Assembly (NCBI RefSeq): GCF_001552275.1
Contig: NZ_BCQW01000002.1
Location: 186,001 to 250,000, forward strand
Source of the DNA: Amphibacillus sediminis NBRC 103570
GTDB lineage: Bacteria; Bacillota; Bacilli; Bacillales; Amphibacillaceae
Length of the DNA: 64,000 nt
Direction of reading: 5' to 3'
A program made the position numbers and the translations under genes. Below the pieces are notes generated by a model, which saw only the letters and a list, made by a program, of their open reading frames with translations, searched no databases and had not been told where the DNA came from. Of the stretch, positions 36,245-45,761 are shown piece by piece; the stretch's first letter is position 1, and every line of letters starts with the position of its first letter.

Positions 36245-37045
36245 TTATCCTTCTCTCTCTAATAGATAAGAACTGGAAATTAACGTCTTCGTATAATCAT
36301 GTTTCGGTTGAAACAATACTTGTTCCGTCATCCCCTGTTCCAGTACTTGTCCGTTTTTCATGACCATAACATAATCTGCGACCTCATTTACAGCACTAAT
36401 GTCATGGGATATAAATAAATAACTCATTTGATGTTTTTGTTGTAATTCCTTTAACAACTGTATAATTTGAGCCTGCACGGAAACATCGAGTGCAGAAACA
36501 CACTCATCAGCAATAATTAGTTTAGGTTTAAGTATTAAAGCTCTTGCAATGGCAACACGCTGAGCCTGACCACCACTTATTTCTGAAGCGTGCTTGTTTA
36601 ATATACTTTCATCTAAGTAGACTTGGTCAAGCATATCGTGAATTTCTTGTAATAAGATACGCTCAGGCTGATGTTTTTTAAAGATTCCTAAAGGCTCCAT
36701 TAAATTCTCTTTAATTGTGTAAAACGGATGCAGTGAATCTTTAGGACTTTGAAAGATAAATTGTATGTTTTGCCGAAAGTGTCTATATTCAGTTGAAGTA
36801 AAGCTACTAATATCTTTACCTAAATACTTGATTGAACCGTTAGTTGGTTGCTGCAAACCACCGATCAATTCTGACAAGGTAGACTTTCCTGACCCTGATT
36901 CTCCAACCACTCCTACAGTTTGGCCTACTCGCACCTGCAAAGAAACATGATCGACCGCCTGAAAGTAGGCTTGCTTATTAAAAAGCTGTTGTTTCTTTAT
37001 TTTATATTCTTTAACAAGCTCTTCAGCTTCAATAATCGTCTCCAT
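36245..37045 (-). CDS. Opp/Dpp-type ABC transporter ATPase (OppF/DppF-like)
   Basis: About 266 residues. Walker A GESGSGKST, Q-loop FQSPKDSLHP, signature SGGQAQRVAIARAL, Walker B LIIADECVSALD and switch histidine in LFISHDISAV. It lacks the extended C-terminal oligopeptide extension, so it is closer to nickel/dipeptide-type NikE. Start set eight bases after AAAGG. It lies 11 bp behind the partner ATPase. Confidence 0.9.
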   Translation of the reverse strand: METIIEAEELVKEYKIKKQQLFNKQAYFQAVDHVSLQVRVGQTVGVVGESGSGKSTLSELIGGLQQPTNGSIKYLGKDISSFTSTEYRHFRQNIQFIFQSPKDSLHPFYTIKENLMEPLGIFKKHQPERILLQEIHDMLDQVYLDESILNKHASEISGGQAQRVAIARALILKPKLIIADECVSALDVSVQAQIIQLLKELQQKHQMSYLFISHDISAVNEVADYVMVMKNGQVLEQGMTEQVLFQPKHDYTKTLISSSYLLEREG

Positions 37046-37056
37046 ATTCATCACCT

Positions 37057-37863
37057 TTAGCCAAATTTGTCCATCGATAAGTTAGTTAGGGTTGGAATTA
37101 GACTTAATAACTTTTGGGTATAACTATGCTTCGGGTTTGTAAAGATCTCATGGGTCTCTCCAGACTCGACGATCTCTCCTTGATACATCACATACATACG
37201 TTGGCAAAATTGCTTCACGATTTTCAAATCATGTGAAATAAATAAAATTGAGACACCCTCACTTTGGTTAAGCTGATTAAATAACTCCATGACTTGCCTT
37301 TGAACAACCGTATCTAACGCTGTCGTCGGCTCATCTGCTACAATAAGCTTCGGATCAGTCATTAAGGCCATCGCAATATTCACTCTTTGCTGCATGCCTC
37401 CGCTCAACTGTTTGGGATATGCATTTAAAACACGTTTGGGTTCCTTTATCCCTACCTTCTCTAATAAATCGCTTGCTTTTTTTAAGGCTTGCTTTTTATC
37501 ATTGTCAATATGGTAGAGATAAGCATCGATCATTTGGTATTTGATTTTGATCATCGGATGCAAAAATACCACCGTATTTTGTGGAACAAAACCGATTCCT
37601 GCTCCAATTAGCCTCCTCTTATCCTTTGAAGATAACCCGTTTAATTCCTTACCTAATAACTGTCTTACTCCTGACGTTATCACTAAATGATCTGGTAATA
37701 AATCAAGGGCAGACTTAACGGTTAACGTTTTTCCAGAACCTGATTCTCCAACGATACCAATAAATTCACCCTGAAAGATCGTTAGTGAAGCATTCTTAAT
37801 TAAAGCACGGCCTAATCCGTCATCAATACTAACCTTCTCTAATTGGAGTAGCTTCTCCATCAT
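37057..37863 (-). CDS. Opp/Dpp-type ABC transporter ATPase (OppD/DppD-like)
   Basis: 268 residues. Walker A GESGSGKTLT, signature LSGGMQQRVNIAMAL, Walker B LIVADEPTTALD and LFISHDLKIV. AGGAGG eight bases before the ATG, whose first bases overlap the permease stop (ATGA). It heterodimerises with the following ATPase to drive the importer. Confidence 0.92.
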   Translation of the reverse strand: MMEKLLQLEKVSIDDGLGRALIKNASLTIFQGEFIGIVGESGSGKTLTVKSALDLLPDHLVITSGVRQLLGKELNGLSSKDKRRLIGAGIGFVPQNTVVFLHPMIKIKYQMIDAYLYHIDNDKKQALKKASDLLEKVGIKEPKRVLNAYPKQLSGGMQQRVNIAMALMTDPKLIVADEPTTALDTVVQRQVMELFNQLNQSEGVSILFISHDLKIVKQFCQRMYVMYQGEIVESGETHEIFTNPKHSYTQKLLSLIPTLTNLSMDKFG

Positions 37864-38681
37864 TCAGCCATCCTCCTTGATACGATAGAATCATTCCAGG
37901 CGTCACCAATTAGATTAAAACCAAGTACAGTAATCATTAGTATGATACCTGGTGGAACAGCAAGATAGGCATAGGTAAGCATATACTGCCTCGATTCACT
38001 TAACATAAGTCCCCAACTAGCGTTAGGAGGTTGAACTCCTAGACCAAGAAACGATAAGGATGACTCGATCAATATCGCACTTCCAATGCTTGCACTAAAT
38101 TGCGTAATTAATCTTGGTAAAATCATCGGTAAGATATGTTTGAATATAATACGACACTTACTCGCCCCATAGCTCCTGGCCGCTTTAACATATAATTGAT
38201 TTTTTTGATCCAGCACAAGGGAATACGTTAATCTAGAAAATACCGGAATCATGAAGATGGCAATAGCAATGACCGCATTCCATAAGCCCTTTCCTAAAAC
38301 AGCCACTAACATCATAGCAAGTAGAATACCAGGAAATGCCATCAAACCATCGATAAACCGCATTAAAATCGTTTCAAGCCAACCATTGGCGGTTGCAGCT
38401 AACGCCCCAATCACGATTCCAACGACTGCACCCAAAAAAACTGAAACTAACCCAATAAATAAGGCATATCTAGATGAAATCATAATTCGACTAAGAATAT
38501 CTCTACCAAACTGATCAGTTCCTAGTAGAAATTCTTTACTAGGGCTTTGAAATCGATTAATCGTATTCATCACATTTGGGTCTTGAGGCAAATAAAAGAA
38601 AGAGACGATACAAAGACTAATGACAACGAGCACTAAGAAAAGACCTAGAGAGAATAATTTATGCTGTCTTAATTTACTCAT
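37860..38681 (-). CDS. Opp/Dpp-type ABC transporter permease (OppC-like)
   Basis: 273 residues, six helices. It opens MSKLRQHKLFSLGLFL and has HPxG-type extracellular opening FLLGTDQFGRDILSRIM and the EAA loop KAARSYGASKCRIIFKHILPMI. ATG 38681 follows GGAGG. Overlaps the upstream permease by 8 bp. Confidence 0.93.
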   Translation of the reverse strand: MSKLRQHKLFSLGLFLVLVVISLCIVSFFYLPQDPNVMNTINRFQSPSKEFLLGTDQFGRDILSRIMISSRYALFIGLVSVFLGAVVGIVIGALAATANGWLETILMRFIDGLMAFPGILLAMMLVAVLGKGLWNAVIAIAIFMIPVFSRLTYSLVLDQKNQLYVKAARSYGASKCRIIFKHILPMILPRLITQFSASIGSAILIESSLSFLGLGVQPPNASWGLMLSESRQYMLTYAYLAVPPGIILMITVLGFNLIGDAWNDSIVSRRMAE

Positions 38682-39630
38682 GATTACCTCCAAAACGTAT
38701 CATTGGATTGGCAAGGCGGTAGCATATGTCTGTAAGAATATTGACGAGCACAACGGCACTTGTAACAAAAATGACCATCCCTTGCAGAAGAATCAAATCA
38801 CGTTGCTCAACTGTCATTAATAGTAAGCGGCCAATTCCAGGTAGGGCGAAAATATTCTCCACAAGAATAGCTCCAGCTAACATATTGGCAAGCTGCATGC
38901 CAATAATGGTTAGAGGTGCAATGCTTGCACCTCTTAACGCGTATTTAACAATCGCTAGGGTTTTAGGCAGCCCATTGACTTGTGTCATTAGCATGTAATC
39001 TTGTTCTAACGAACTTAGCATTGAACTACGAATAATTCGAATAAGTGGGCCGACTTGTCCAATAGCTAATACTATAGCTGGCAATAACACACTATGAATG
39101 CTCGCTAATATCCCATCATCAAAGCCGACATATCCCGCAACCGGAAACCATCCTAACTTCGATGCAAAAAAAACTAAAAAAATCAGTGCCAACCAGAATT
39201 GAGGAACAGCATCGCCCAACTGCATCAAACTACGCGCAATATAATCAACCCAACGTTCTTTAAATAAAGCAGACATAATACCGATGATAAAAGCAAATGG
39301 TATGACGATAACCATCGACACAGCAGCCAAAAGCAAGGTGACAGGAAGCCTTTGAATGATTAAGGTCATCACGTCTTCACCGAAGACATAGGAACTTCCC
39401 CAATCACCGGAAAATAGGTCTTGTATCCAATGATAGTATTGCTGATACCAAGGTAAGTTTAGTCCCATCACTTCTTGTAATTCAGCGATCTTTTCTGGTG
39501 TACCTTCTGTGCCGAGGCTTAGCGTTGCGGGATCACCAGGCATCCACCTTAAAACAAAGAAGGTTATGATTGAAATGAAGAACAAGACCGTCAAGCCACT
39601 AATTAGTCGTTTTATAATAAAACTTAACAT
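38674..39630 (-). CDS. Opp/Dpp-type ABC transporter permease (OppB-like)
   Basis: 318 residues, six helices: FIIKRLISGLTVLFFISIITFFVLRWMPGDP is the standard N terminus, and the EAA-type loop is TQVNGLPKTLAIVKYALRGASI. It forms the membrane channel with the OppC-like subunit. Confidence 0.93.
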   Translation of the reverse strand: MLSFIIKRLISGLTVLFFISIITFFVLRWMPGDPATLSLGTEGTPEKIAELQEVMGLNLPWYQQYYHWIQDLFSGDWGSSYVFGEDVMTLIIQRLPVTLLLAAVSMVIVIPFAFIIGIMSALFKERWVDYIARSLMQLGDAVPQFWLALIFLVFFASKLGWFPVAGYVGFDDGILASIHSVLLPAIVLAIGQVGPLIRIIRSSMLSSLEQDYMLMTQVNGLPKTLAIVKYALRGASIAPLTIIGMQLANMLAGAILVENIFALPGIGRLLLMTVEQRDLILLQGMVIFVTSAVVLVNILTDICYRLANPMIRFGGNHE

Positions 39631-39642
39631 AGTATTCCTCTT

Positions 39643-41208
39643 TTACGGATTAGTAAAATAAACATCTTTCATTTGATAAATATCAATTGGATATGAAGTA
39701 TACCCAGCTACATCACTTGCTGTAACGGTTAAAGTAATCGGTGACTGAATGTACAGTGCAGGTACGTCCTCAGCTAAGATCTTTTGTAACTCTTGATATA
39801 AATCAAGTCTTTTCGCATCGTCCTGCTCTTCTTGCACAAGGGTCAATATTTCATCTACTCGCTGATTAGAATAATTGAAATAATTTTCCCCATTCTCTGA
39901 ATGATATCTAGCTAAAAGATCATAAGGGTCTAGCCTTCCTGTATGACCAACAACCGTTAAATCATATTGTCGATCTGTGTAGACGTCGCTCAACCATGTC
40001 GCCCATTCCACAATTTCTATGTTTACCTTAATTCCAATCGCATCAAGCTCATTGGCAATAATTTGTCCAGCATCAACATAAGCTGGATAAGAGGCAGGTA
40101 AATACATATCCAACTCTAGCCCATCACGATAACCCGCTTCCTCAAGTAAGGCTTTTGCTTGGTCAGTGTTATAAGATAGAACACTATTCGTATCAATATA
40201 TTCTTTTAGCATCGTTGGGTAATGAGAACCAATCTCTTCACCATAACCCCACCAAACGGTATCAATTAACGCTTGCTTATCAACCGCTAAATTAATCGCT
40301 TGTCTTACTCTTTGATCTGCTAATGCTTCATGCTCGGTATTAATAGCCATAAGTTGAATCGAATTCGAACGATTTTCTAATATGGTATAGTCAGGATTAC
40401 CTTCAAATTGCCCAACTAGATCACCATTAACAGCAATAATATCAAGCTCGCCTGCTTGAAGCGCAGACACTTGCGATGTTACGTCTGGCATCATTTTGAA
40501 ATTAACGGTTTCTAAGCTTGCTGGATCATAGTGTTCTGTATGTTTGGTTAAGACAAGCTGTTGTTGCGGAACCCATTCCTCGAATTTGAATGGTCCCGTC
40601 CCAATTGGGTGATTTCGTAAATCCTCAGCAGCTTCTTCAGGAACAATAGCTGCCCATGGATAGGCAAAGTTAGACAATAGCTCAACATTTAATGAATCTG
40701 TTACAAATTCAATTGTCTTATGATCAATCACGTTGATCTCAGCAATATTGGCATAGTCGCCAGATCGAGGACTTTCTTCATCTTTTAATCTTTCAAATGA
40801 ATATTTAACATCATCTGCTGTCATTTCCCGTCCGTTATGAAAGACGACGCCTTCTCTTAATTCAAAAGTAATCGTAAGTCCATCATCAGAAATAGCCCAT
40901 GACTCTGCTAGGTCTTTGTCAATTTCCCCATCTGGTGTAACTGTCACTAATGTATCAAAGATATTGCTTGTAATCTGGAATGTAGAAGCGGCTGTGGTCC
41001 GATGTGGATCTAAACCGTCTGGATCAACTGACAAGGCCATATTTAATTCTGTCTTTTCTATATTCACCGTATTTGACTCTTCTTTTTGTTCTGTAGAATC
41101 TAGATTACTATTTTCATTAGCTGAACCTTCTTCGTCTGTGCTACTTCCACAAGCAACTAATATAATTGAAACCAACAACACACTAAAGATAAATTTAAAT
41201 CTTTTCAT
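39643..41208 (-). CDS. ABC transporter substrate-binding lipoprotein (SBP family 5)
   Basis: 521 residues. Signal peptide with lipobox LVACGSS (Cys20), an acidic linker (about 25-50), then the peptide/nickel-binding fold: LDPHRTTAASTFQITSNIFDTL, DDGLTITFELREGVVFHNG, NHPIGTGPFKFEEW and DLLARYHSENGENYFNYSN. It captures the ligand outside the membrane. The family binds peptides, nickel chelates, sugars or opines, so the ligand is open. It directly follows the RpiR regulator gene. Confidence 0.92.
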   Translation of the reverse strand: MKRFKFIFSVLLVSIILVACGSSTDEEGSANENSNLDSTEQKEESNTVNIEKTELNMALSVDPDGLDPHRTTAASTFQITSNIFDTLVTVTPDGEIDKDLAESWAISDDGLTITFELREGVVFHNGREMTADDVKYSFERLKDEESPRSGDYANIAEINVIDHKTIEFVTDSLNVELLSNFAYPWAAIVPEEAAEDLRNHPIGTGPFKFEEWVPQQQLVLTKHTEHYDPASLETVNFKMMPDVTSQVSALQAGELDIIAVNGDLVGQFEGNPDYTILENRSNSIQLMAINTEHEALADQRVRQAINLAVDKQALIDTVWWGYGEEIGSHYPTMLKEYIDTNSVLSYNTDQAKALLEEAGYRDGLELDMYLPASYPAYVDAGQIIANELDAIGIKVNIEIVEWATWLSDVYTDRQYDLTVVGHTGRLDPYDLLARYHSENGENYFNYSNQRVDEILTLVQEEQDDAKRLDLYQELQKILAEDVPALYIQSPITLTVTASDVAGYTSYPIDIYQMKDVYFTNP

Positions 41209-41243
41209 GATGTTTACACCCCTTCTAGGTTCAAATTAGTGAA

Positions 41244-42092
41244 TTAACATTTCCAATCGTATTTCTGTTGAAATGTAACAAAGTTTTCTTCAACTTGCTG
41301 AATATTTGATTGTACTCGAGTCTCATCTAAATAAGAAATAGCACTAACAATCGCATTTATCACCGAAACAGCCGCCGTATAGGAATCTAGAAAGCTCTTT
41401 GATTTACATTTAGCGAGCAAACATAAATTTGTATAAGCCTTAATCGGGGCGACCGTTGAATCCGATAATCCAATGACATATGCACCCCTGTCTTGAGCAA
41501 CCTTAGCAATCTGTAGCACCTTTTGATCGTATCGGGGAAAAGAACAGACAAATACCACATCCTCTTCCTTAAAATAAGCTGCATATTCTGCCGTTTCCCC
41601 TTGAGGAATCAAGCTACTATTTCCTAGCATGTATTTGAGAATAAATTGTAAGTAGGTCGTAACAGACAAAGCCATTCTCCAGCCAGCAATCCAAATATTC
41701 GGTGCCCTTAAAAGTGCTTGTGCAGCAATATTTATTTCTGATTCACTAATCCCTTTGCTTGTATGAAGGATATTTTCTGCTTCTTGGACAAAGTGTTGCT
41801 CGAGCCATTGATCTCGTTTTAATGTCGTTGTTGATACAAGGTTTCTTACTGAGCGATAATCCTTTTTGATAAACTCGTGAATCGCCTGTTTCATAGTCCG
41901 ATAGCTATCATAGCCTAGCTCACGTGCTAAGCGATGGACAGTTGCTTCACTCACACCTGCCTGTAAAGCAATTTGATTAGCTGAGACGAGCATCACCTCT
42001 TCCATATTCTCTAATAAGTAATGAGCAACTTTCTTTTGCGAGCTGCTTAAATCAGCAAATCTTTCCTTTATCCGTTTGTTAATGTATGCCAT
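41244..42092 (-). CDS. RpiR-family transcriptional regulator with SIS domain
   Basis: 282 residues. N-terminal HTH_6 (about 1-75: SANQIALQAGVSEATVHRLARELGYDSY) and C-terminal SIS sugar-isomerase fold (about 115-255: ALLRAPNIWIAGWRMALSV, VVFVCSFPRYDQ). RpiR proteins usually sense phosphorylated sugars; MurR senses MurNAc 6-phosphate. Placed between a HAD hydrolase and the importer genes, so it likely controls this operon. That makes an amino-sugar- or sugar-bearing ligand, such as a muropeptide, worth testing. Confidence 0.9.
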   Translation of the reverse strand: MAYINKRIKERFADLSSSQKKVAHYLLENMEEVMLVSANQIALQAGVSEATVHRLARELGYDSYRTMKQAIHEFIKKDYRSVRNLVSTTTLKRDQWLEQHFVQEAENILHTSKGISESEINIAAQALLRAPNIWIAGWRMALSVTTYLQFILKYMLGNSSLIPQGETAEYAAYFKEEDVVFVCSFPRYDQKVLQIAKVAQDRGAYVIGLSDSTVAPIKAYTNLCLLAKCKSKSFLDSYTAAVSVINAIVSAISYLDETRVQSNIQQVEENFVTFQQKYDWKC

Positions 42093-42796
42093 CTTGAATC
42101 ACCTAATTGTTTGTCCATTCCCATTAAAGTAGGAAGCAACTCACTGATGTTAGCAATAATAGGAACTTGTTCACTCAATTCTTCGATCCCAACTCGCTGG
42201 TAAGGGTTAATGAGAATACTTGCCATTCCAACTTTTTTACTACCAACTACATCGTCATAATAATTATCACCAACATAGAGACATTCCTCAGCCTTTACCC
42301 TTGCTTGCTCAAGAGCATGAAGAAAGATTCGCTCATCTGGCTTTTCAATCTTAACCTCTGAAGAAATGACGATATGATCGAGATAACCTGAAATGTGATT
42401 TTGATCTAATACCGTTCTTGCCGTTTGATCCCAGTTAGAAATCAGCCCAACACCTAGTCCCTTTTCTTTAAGGGCTTTTAAAGTAGGAATGGTTTTTTCA
42501 AAAGCATGCCATTGTGGTTTGACATCATCATGATGACTTGCCCAATCACTTTTGGTGAGTGACAGATTCAGATTGTTATTTAATCTGTTAAAATATTGAT
42601 CTGCGAATAAAGAACGATCTTTACCAAGCAAGCCCGGAAACTCACGCATAAAGTATTTGTCCGTTAAATGATAGGCAAGCGCAATCTCGTCAAATGATTT
42701 AACAATACCTAGCTTGTGGAGTTTTTGTTGATAGACTTCTTCTCTGTTCAAGTTAACTAATGTATAACCTAAGTCAAACCAAATATAAGAAATCAA
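42068..42796 (-). CDS. HAD-superfamily hydrolase
   Basis: 242 residues. Motif I WFDLGYTLVNL has the nucleophile-type aspartate at the start but Gly-Tyr where DxD is usual (DLGYT), as in many HAD phosphatases of the YjjG/PGP branch; motif II is GLISNWD, motif III/IV EKPDERIF and YVGDNYYDDVVGSKKVGM. The gene overlaps the RpiR gene by 25 bp and is the first of the eight-gene minus-strand run. Substrate unknown. Confidence 0.85.
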   Translation of the reverse strand: MISYIWFDLGYTLVNLNREEVYQQKLHKLGIVKSFDEIALAYHLTDKYFMREFPGLLGKDRSLFADQYFNRLNNNLNLSLTKSDWASHHDDVKPQWHAFEKTIPTLKALKEKGLGVGLISNWDQTARTVLDQNHISGYLDHIVISSEVKIEKPDERIFLHALEQARVKAEECLYVGDNYYDDVVGSKKVGMASILINPYQRVGIEELSEQVPIIANISELLPTLMGMDKQLGDSRWHTLTNG

Positions 42797-42839
42797 TGTC
42801 GTACCATCCCCTTATTCCCCTTTGTTGATGAATTTTTTC

Positions 42840-43330
42840 CATCATTTTTTAATTATGAAGGTTTTCCCTCACTTCTGATTATAAAGACGTAATATTGTAG
42901 ATAAATAAAGTAGAGGTTAATCTTTTGTAAACCGATGAAGGAACAAGTTAAAGTGAGTCTGTTGAATGAGGTTAACCACTTAAGACTAAACTGAGCTCTC
43001 TGTTAAATCGTTAAGAGACGAGGGAGGAGAATGCATAGCGACCAACGACAGCATTTCAAATGAGAGAGTCACAAAGGAGAGTGTTGTGTAAGATTCATTC
43101 GGAAAATATGAGAAAGCAGCTCGCAAAGACATCTATAAGCTGGTCAATTAATATAGTAATAGGATTCTATGACAGAGTGAAGTGAGGTGGGAAAACTAAA
43201 GAGCTATGCTAATACAATTGCGTTGGAGAACGGTTAGAACATGAAAAGTTAAAGCTGAACAAAATAAGTTGCTCAGCACGCGCACCTTTTTGATTTACGA
43301 TGTATTGATTACAAATACTATTGCTTTATA
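42840..43330. other. Intergenic stretch with a possible degraded coding remnant
   Basis: No intact gene. On the plus strand around 43035-43155 short segments read IATNDSISNERVTKESVV and DSFGKYEKAARKDIYKLVN, separated by stops. I cannot assign a family. The promoter of the HAD/RpiR/ABC operon must lie near 42.8-42.9 kb on the minus strand, but no firm -35/-10 stands out. Confidence 0.25.
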
Positions 43331-43331
43331 G

Positions 43332-43400
43332 CGTGAAACTTCGTTCAATGGGGGCTTCGACGCATAGGATGTGCTCGTGCAGACGTGGCTAGGATAAGAC
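43332..43400 (+). repeat. Family A intergenic repeat, copy A7 (5' fragment)
   Basis: GTGAAACTTCGTTCAATG, GGGGCTTCGACGCATAGG and GTGCTCGTGCAGACGTGGC, then the similarity stops. Only the first quarter of the element is left. Confidence 0.75.
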
Positions 43401-43599
43401 TAAACATTTGACTCTAATATGAATATTCGTGTTTTACTCTTGCTTTAGGTAATCATTTTCTCTCCTGATCATGTAGAATTAACCTTTTGCTGATGAATCC
43501 AGCTGAATCCCTTGCTTTTTCAAACTCAGGCTGAATTGATAAAGTGGTGAATAATGAAATACATCGCCACAAAACTATCATCTATAGGGCAACACACTA

Positions 43600-43645
43600 A
43601 AAAAATGGTTCCAGCCATCAAGTATTAACGGTTGGAACCATTATA
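43600..43645 (-). terminator. Terminator after the isochorismatase-like gene
   Basis: AATGGTTCCAACCG ... TGGCTGGAACCATT on the minus strand followed by TTTTTTT. About 45 bp past the stop codon. Confidence 0.9.
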
Positions 43646-43686
43646 TAGGTTTCCTTACCTTACTGTGCTTAGTCAGGTTCAGCTTT

Positions 43687-44250
43687 TTATCGATAAGTAT
43701 CGTGAGTCGGGTTAAACAAATCTTCCACTGCTGCTCTAACCAATGCAAAATGGTCGACATTATAATGACCATGCAGGGTTTGGTTATGGTGCCTAATAAT
43801 CTGATCTGCACTTAACGTTTCATTGTCTGTGGTTGAATGACCCTCACGAACTAATGTAACGTCAAAGCCACTAATGGTAGCAGTTCTAACCGCACTATCT
43901 ATACAATGTTCTGTTATACAGCCCATTATTACTAAGTGATCAATCTGTTTAACTTGTAGATACTCCAGCAATCCTGTGCCGTAAAAACTATTCGTCGCAG
44001 CTTTATCAAAAAACTCCGCATTGCCAGGAATATGAATACTCGGATGAATTTGAAAACCGTGACCGTGACCCTGTGCCACATCTAAATCTCTAACAAAGAC
44101 CACAGGTACTTTTAGTAACTCAGCTTTCTGAATGACTGAATTAATAGTAAAAAGCAATTGCTCTTTGCGATAAACAGGCCCTTCTTGCTGATTTCCTTCA
44201 ATTAACTCCTGCTGGGCATCAATAATTAATAATATATGTTGCAAATGCAT
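43687..44250 (-). CDS. Isochorismatase-family cysteine hydrolase
   Basis: About 187 residues. Catalytic elements of the family: Asp in LLIIDAQQELIEG, a lysine in the FDKAATNSFYGTGL region, and the nucleophile cysteine in GCITEHCIDSAVR with the cis-peptide region before it. Members hydrolyse amides or vinyl ethers (nicotinamidase, isochorismatase). The start is uncertain: AAGGAG is only two bases from ATG 44250 but eight from a TTG at 44244, which may be the true start. Confidence 0.87.
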   Translation of the reverse strand: MHLQHILLIIDAQQELIEGNQQEGPVYRKEQLLFTINSVIQKAELLKVPVVFVRDLDVAQGHGHGFQIHPSIHIPGNAEFFDKAATNSFYGTGLLEYLQVKQIDHLVIMGCITEHCIDSAVRTATISGFDVTLVREGHSTTDNETLSADQIIRHHNQTLHGHYNVDHFALVRAAVEDLFNPTHDTYR

Positions 44251-44537
44251 GGCTCCTTCCATTTATCAAGCGCTAGATAACTTGTACAAAAATCCTAATC
44301 GTTTGCCTACTCATTTACTCTTTGTGTCAGTTACCAACGTATACTTATACTGTATCATAACATCTTTTGCAAAAGCGCTTAATGAAATGATTTAATTTTT
44401 AATGGAGCTTATATGATTATTATCAAACTAAACGTCTGTTAGCTTGGCACAGCGGTATGCTCCTAAACATAACCTATTGCTCAAGGTGTAGCAGCTTAAT
44501 GCCAGTGATTATTAATTAATCATTACCAGCTAGACTA

Positions 44538-45644
44538 TTACAAAATCTGGTCGATAAGCTTTGTTAGGCTCATATCAGTTAACAGATTATGATAATTCTC
44601 GAGGTTAATGGCTACTTTTCTTAATTGTTCTTCACTTTCAAAGAAGGAAATTAGCTGACTCTCTGTCTCGCCCCAGTCGTTTAAATAATTGACAACACCT
44701 AATTGCTGTAATTGATCAAGGTTAATCATCTCTTGCCCCGGAAGAGCATGAAAAATAAAGATCGGTTTTCTTTTTCTCAGTGCTTCACTTATGGTAACAC
44801 CACCAGGTTTTGTTAGAATACCGTCAACCAAATCATAAAGCTGGTTCATTTTTTTTCTACAACTAACGTAGTCTAACGGGATGATATATCGATGATTCAA
44901 CGTCCGAAGTTTTTGATAGAGCTGAATGTTCTTTCCACATAATACAAAATAGTTAATTCTTCCGCTTGGCTTGAGACTGCTAATTAATTGCTCCATTGCG
45001 CCAACCCCTAAGTTTCCTCCCGTTACCAATATTGATAATGACTGCGTTCTTTGCTTTATCAGTGGAATGGGTTCAGTCTTAATCTCATGATGAATAGGAA
45101 TACCTGTAAACAAAATTCGGTGTTCTGGTATACCTTTATGCATCAATAGTTCCTTCATAGCTGGGCATGAAACAAAATGAAAGTCAATATGCGTCGTTCC
45201 CCAAAACTGATGAATAAAAAAGTCTGTATAAACATTAATGACAGGGATTTGAATCGTATCATTTTCTTTTAAAACATTTAACATGTACGAGGGAAGAGCA
45301 TGCGTACATACTATACCATCTGGTTGATATTCTTTTAATAAGCGCTTCATCTTAGCTAAAAAAAGCCATTTATACAGTTTAAATTCTTTTTCCTGTTCAA
45401 TATTTTTATAAACACTTTGTTGATATAACCAGTTATATGAATGTGGTAATAGGTGAATCCATTTAAGATAAGCACCAGAAATAATTGCTTCGGCTTTGCC
45501 ATAGCTATAAGAAAGAATTTCCGCCTTTTGACATTCTATATCCGGTACATTTAATTGAAGTTCCTCTATTAATGCATTTGCAACCTGATGATGACCAGAA
45601 GGAATTCTTAAAAAAGGAAGAAATAAAACCTTTTTTTCGCCCAT
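44538..45644 (-). CDS. GT28-type glycosyltransferase (YkoN/MGDG-synthase-like)
   Basis: About 368 residues. N-terminal GT-B half opens KKVLFLPFLRIPSGHHQVANAL, as in monogalactosyldiacylglycerol synthase/UgtP. The C-terminal donor-binding half has SILVTGGNLGVGAMEQL and LTKPGGVTISEAL. It likely adds a sugar to a lipid acceptor at the inner membrane face. The neighbours (YkoQ-like phosphoesterase and YkoP-like protein) recall the B. subtilis ykoN-ykoP-ykoQ group. Start at ATG 45644; the ribosome site GAAGAGG is 11 bases off. Confidence 0.85.
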   Translation of the reverse strand: MGEKKVLFLPFLRIPSGHHQVANALIEELQLNVPDIECQKAEILSYSYGKAEAIISGAYLKWIHLLPHSYNWLYQQSVYKNIEQEKEFKLYKWLFLAKMKRLLKEYQPDGIVCTHALPSYMLNVLKENDTIQIPVINVYTDFFIHQFWGTTHIDFHFVSCPAMKELLMHKGIPEHRILFTGIPIHHEIKTEPIPLIKQRTQSLSILVTGGNLGVGAMEQLISSLKPSGRINYFVLCGKNIQLYQKLRTLNHRYIIPLDYVSCRKKMNQLYDLVDGILTKPGGVTISEALRKRKPIFIFHALPGQEMINLDQLQQLGVVNYLNDWGETESQLISFFESEEQLRKVAINLENYHNLLTDMSLTKLIDQIL

Positions 45645-45761
45645 TTTTTCTTGCACCTCTTCTATGTAGGATTAAAAAACAATATTGGTAGATCACCCAT
45701 GAATTACCGAGGTCATGAGCTCCTCTATTCTGTATAATGAGTAAATAGAGGAGTGATTATT

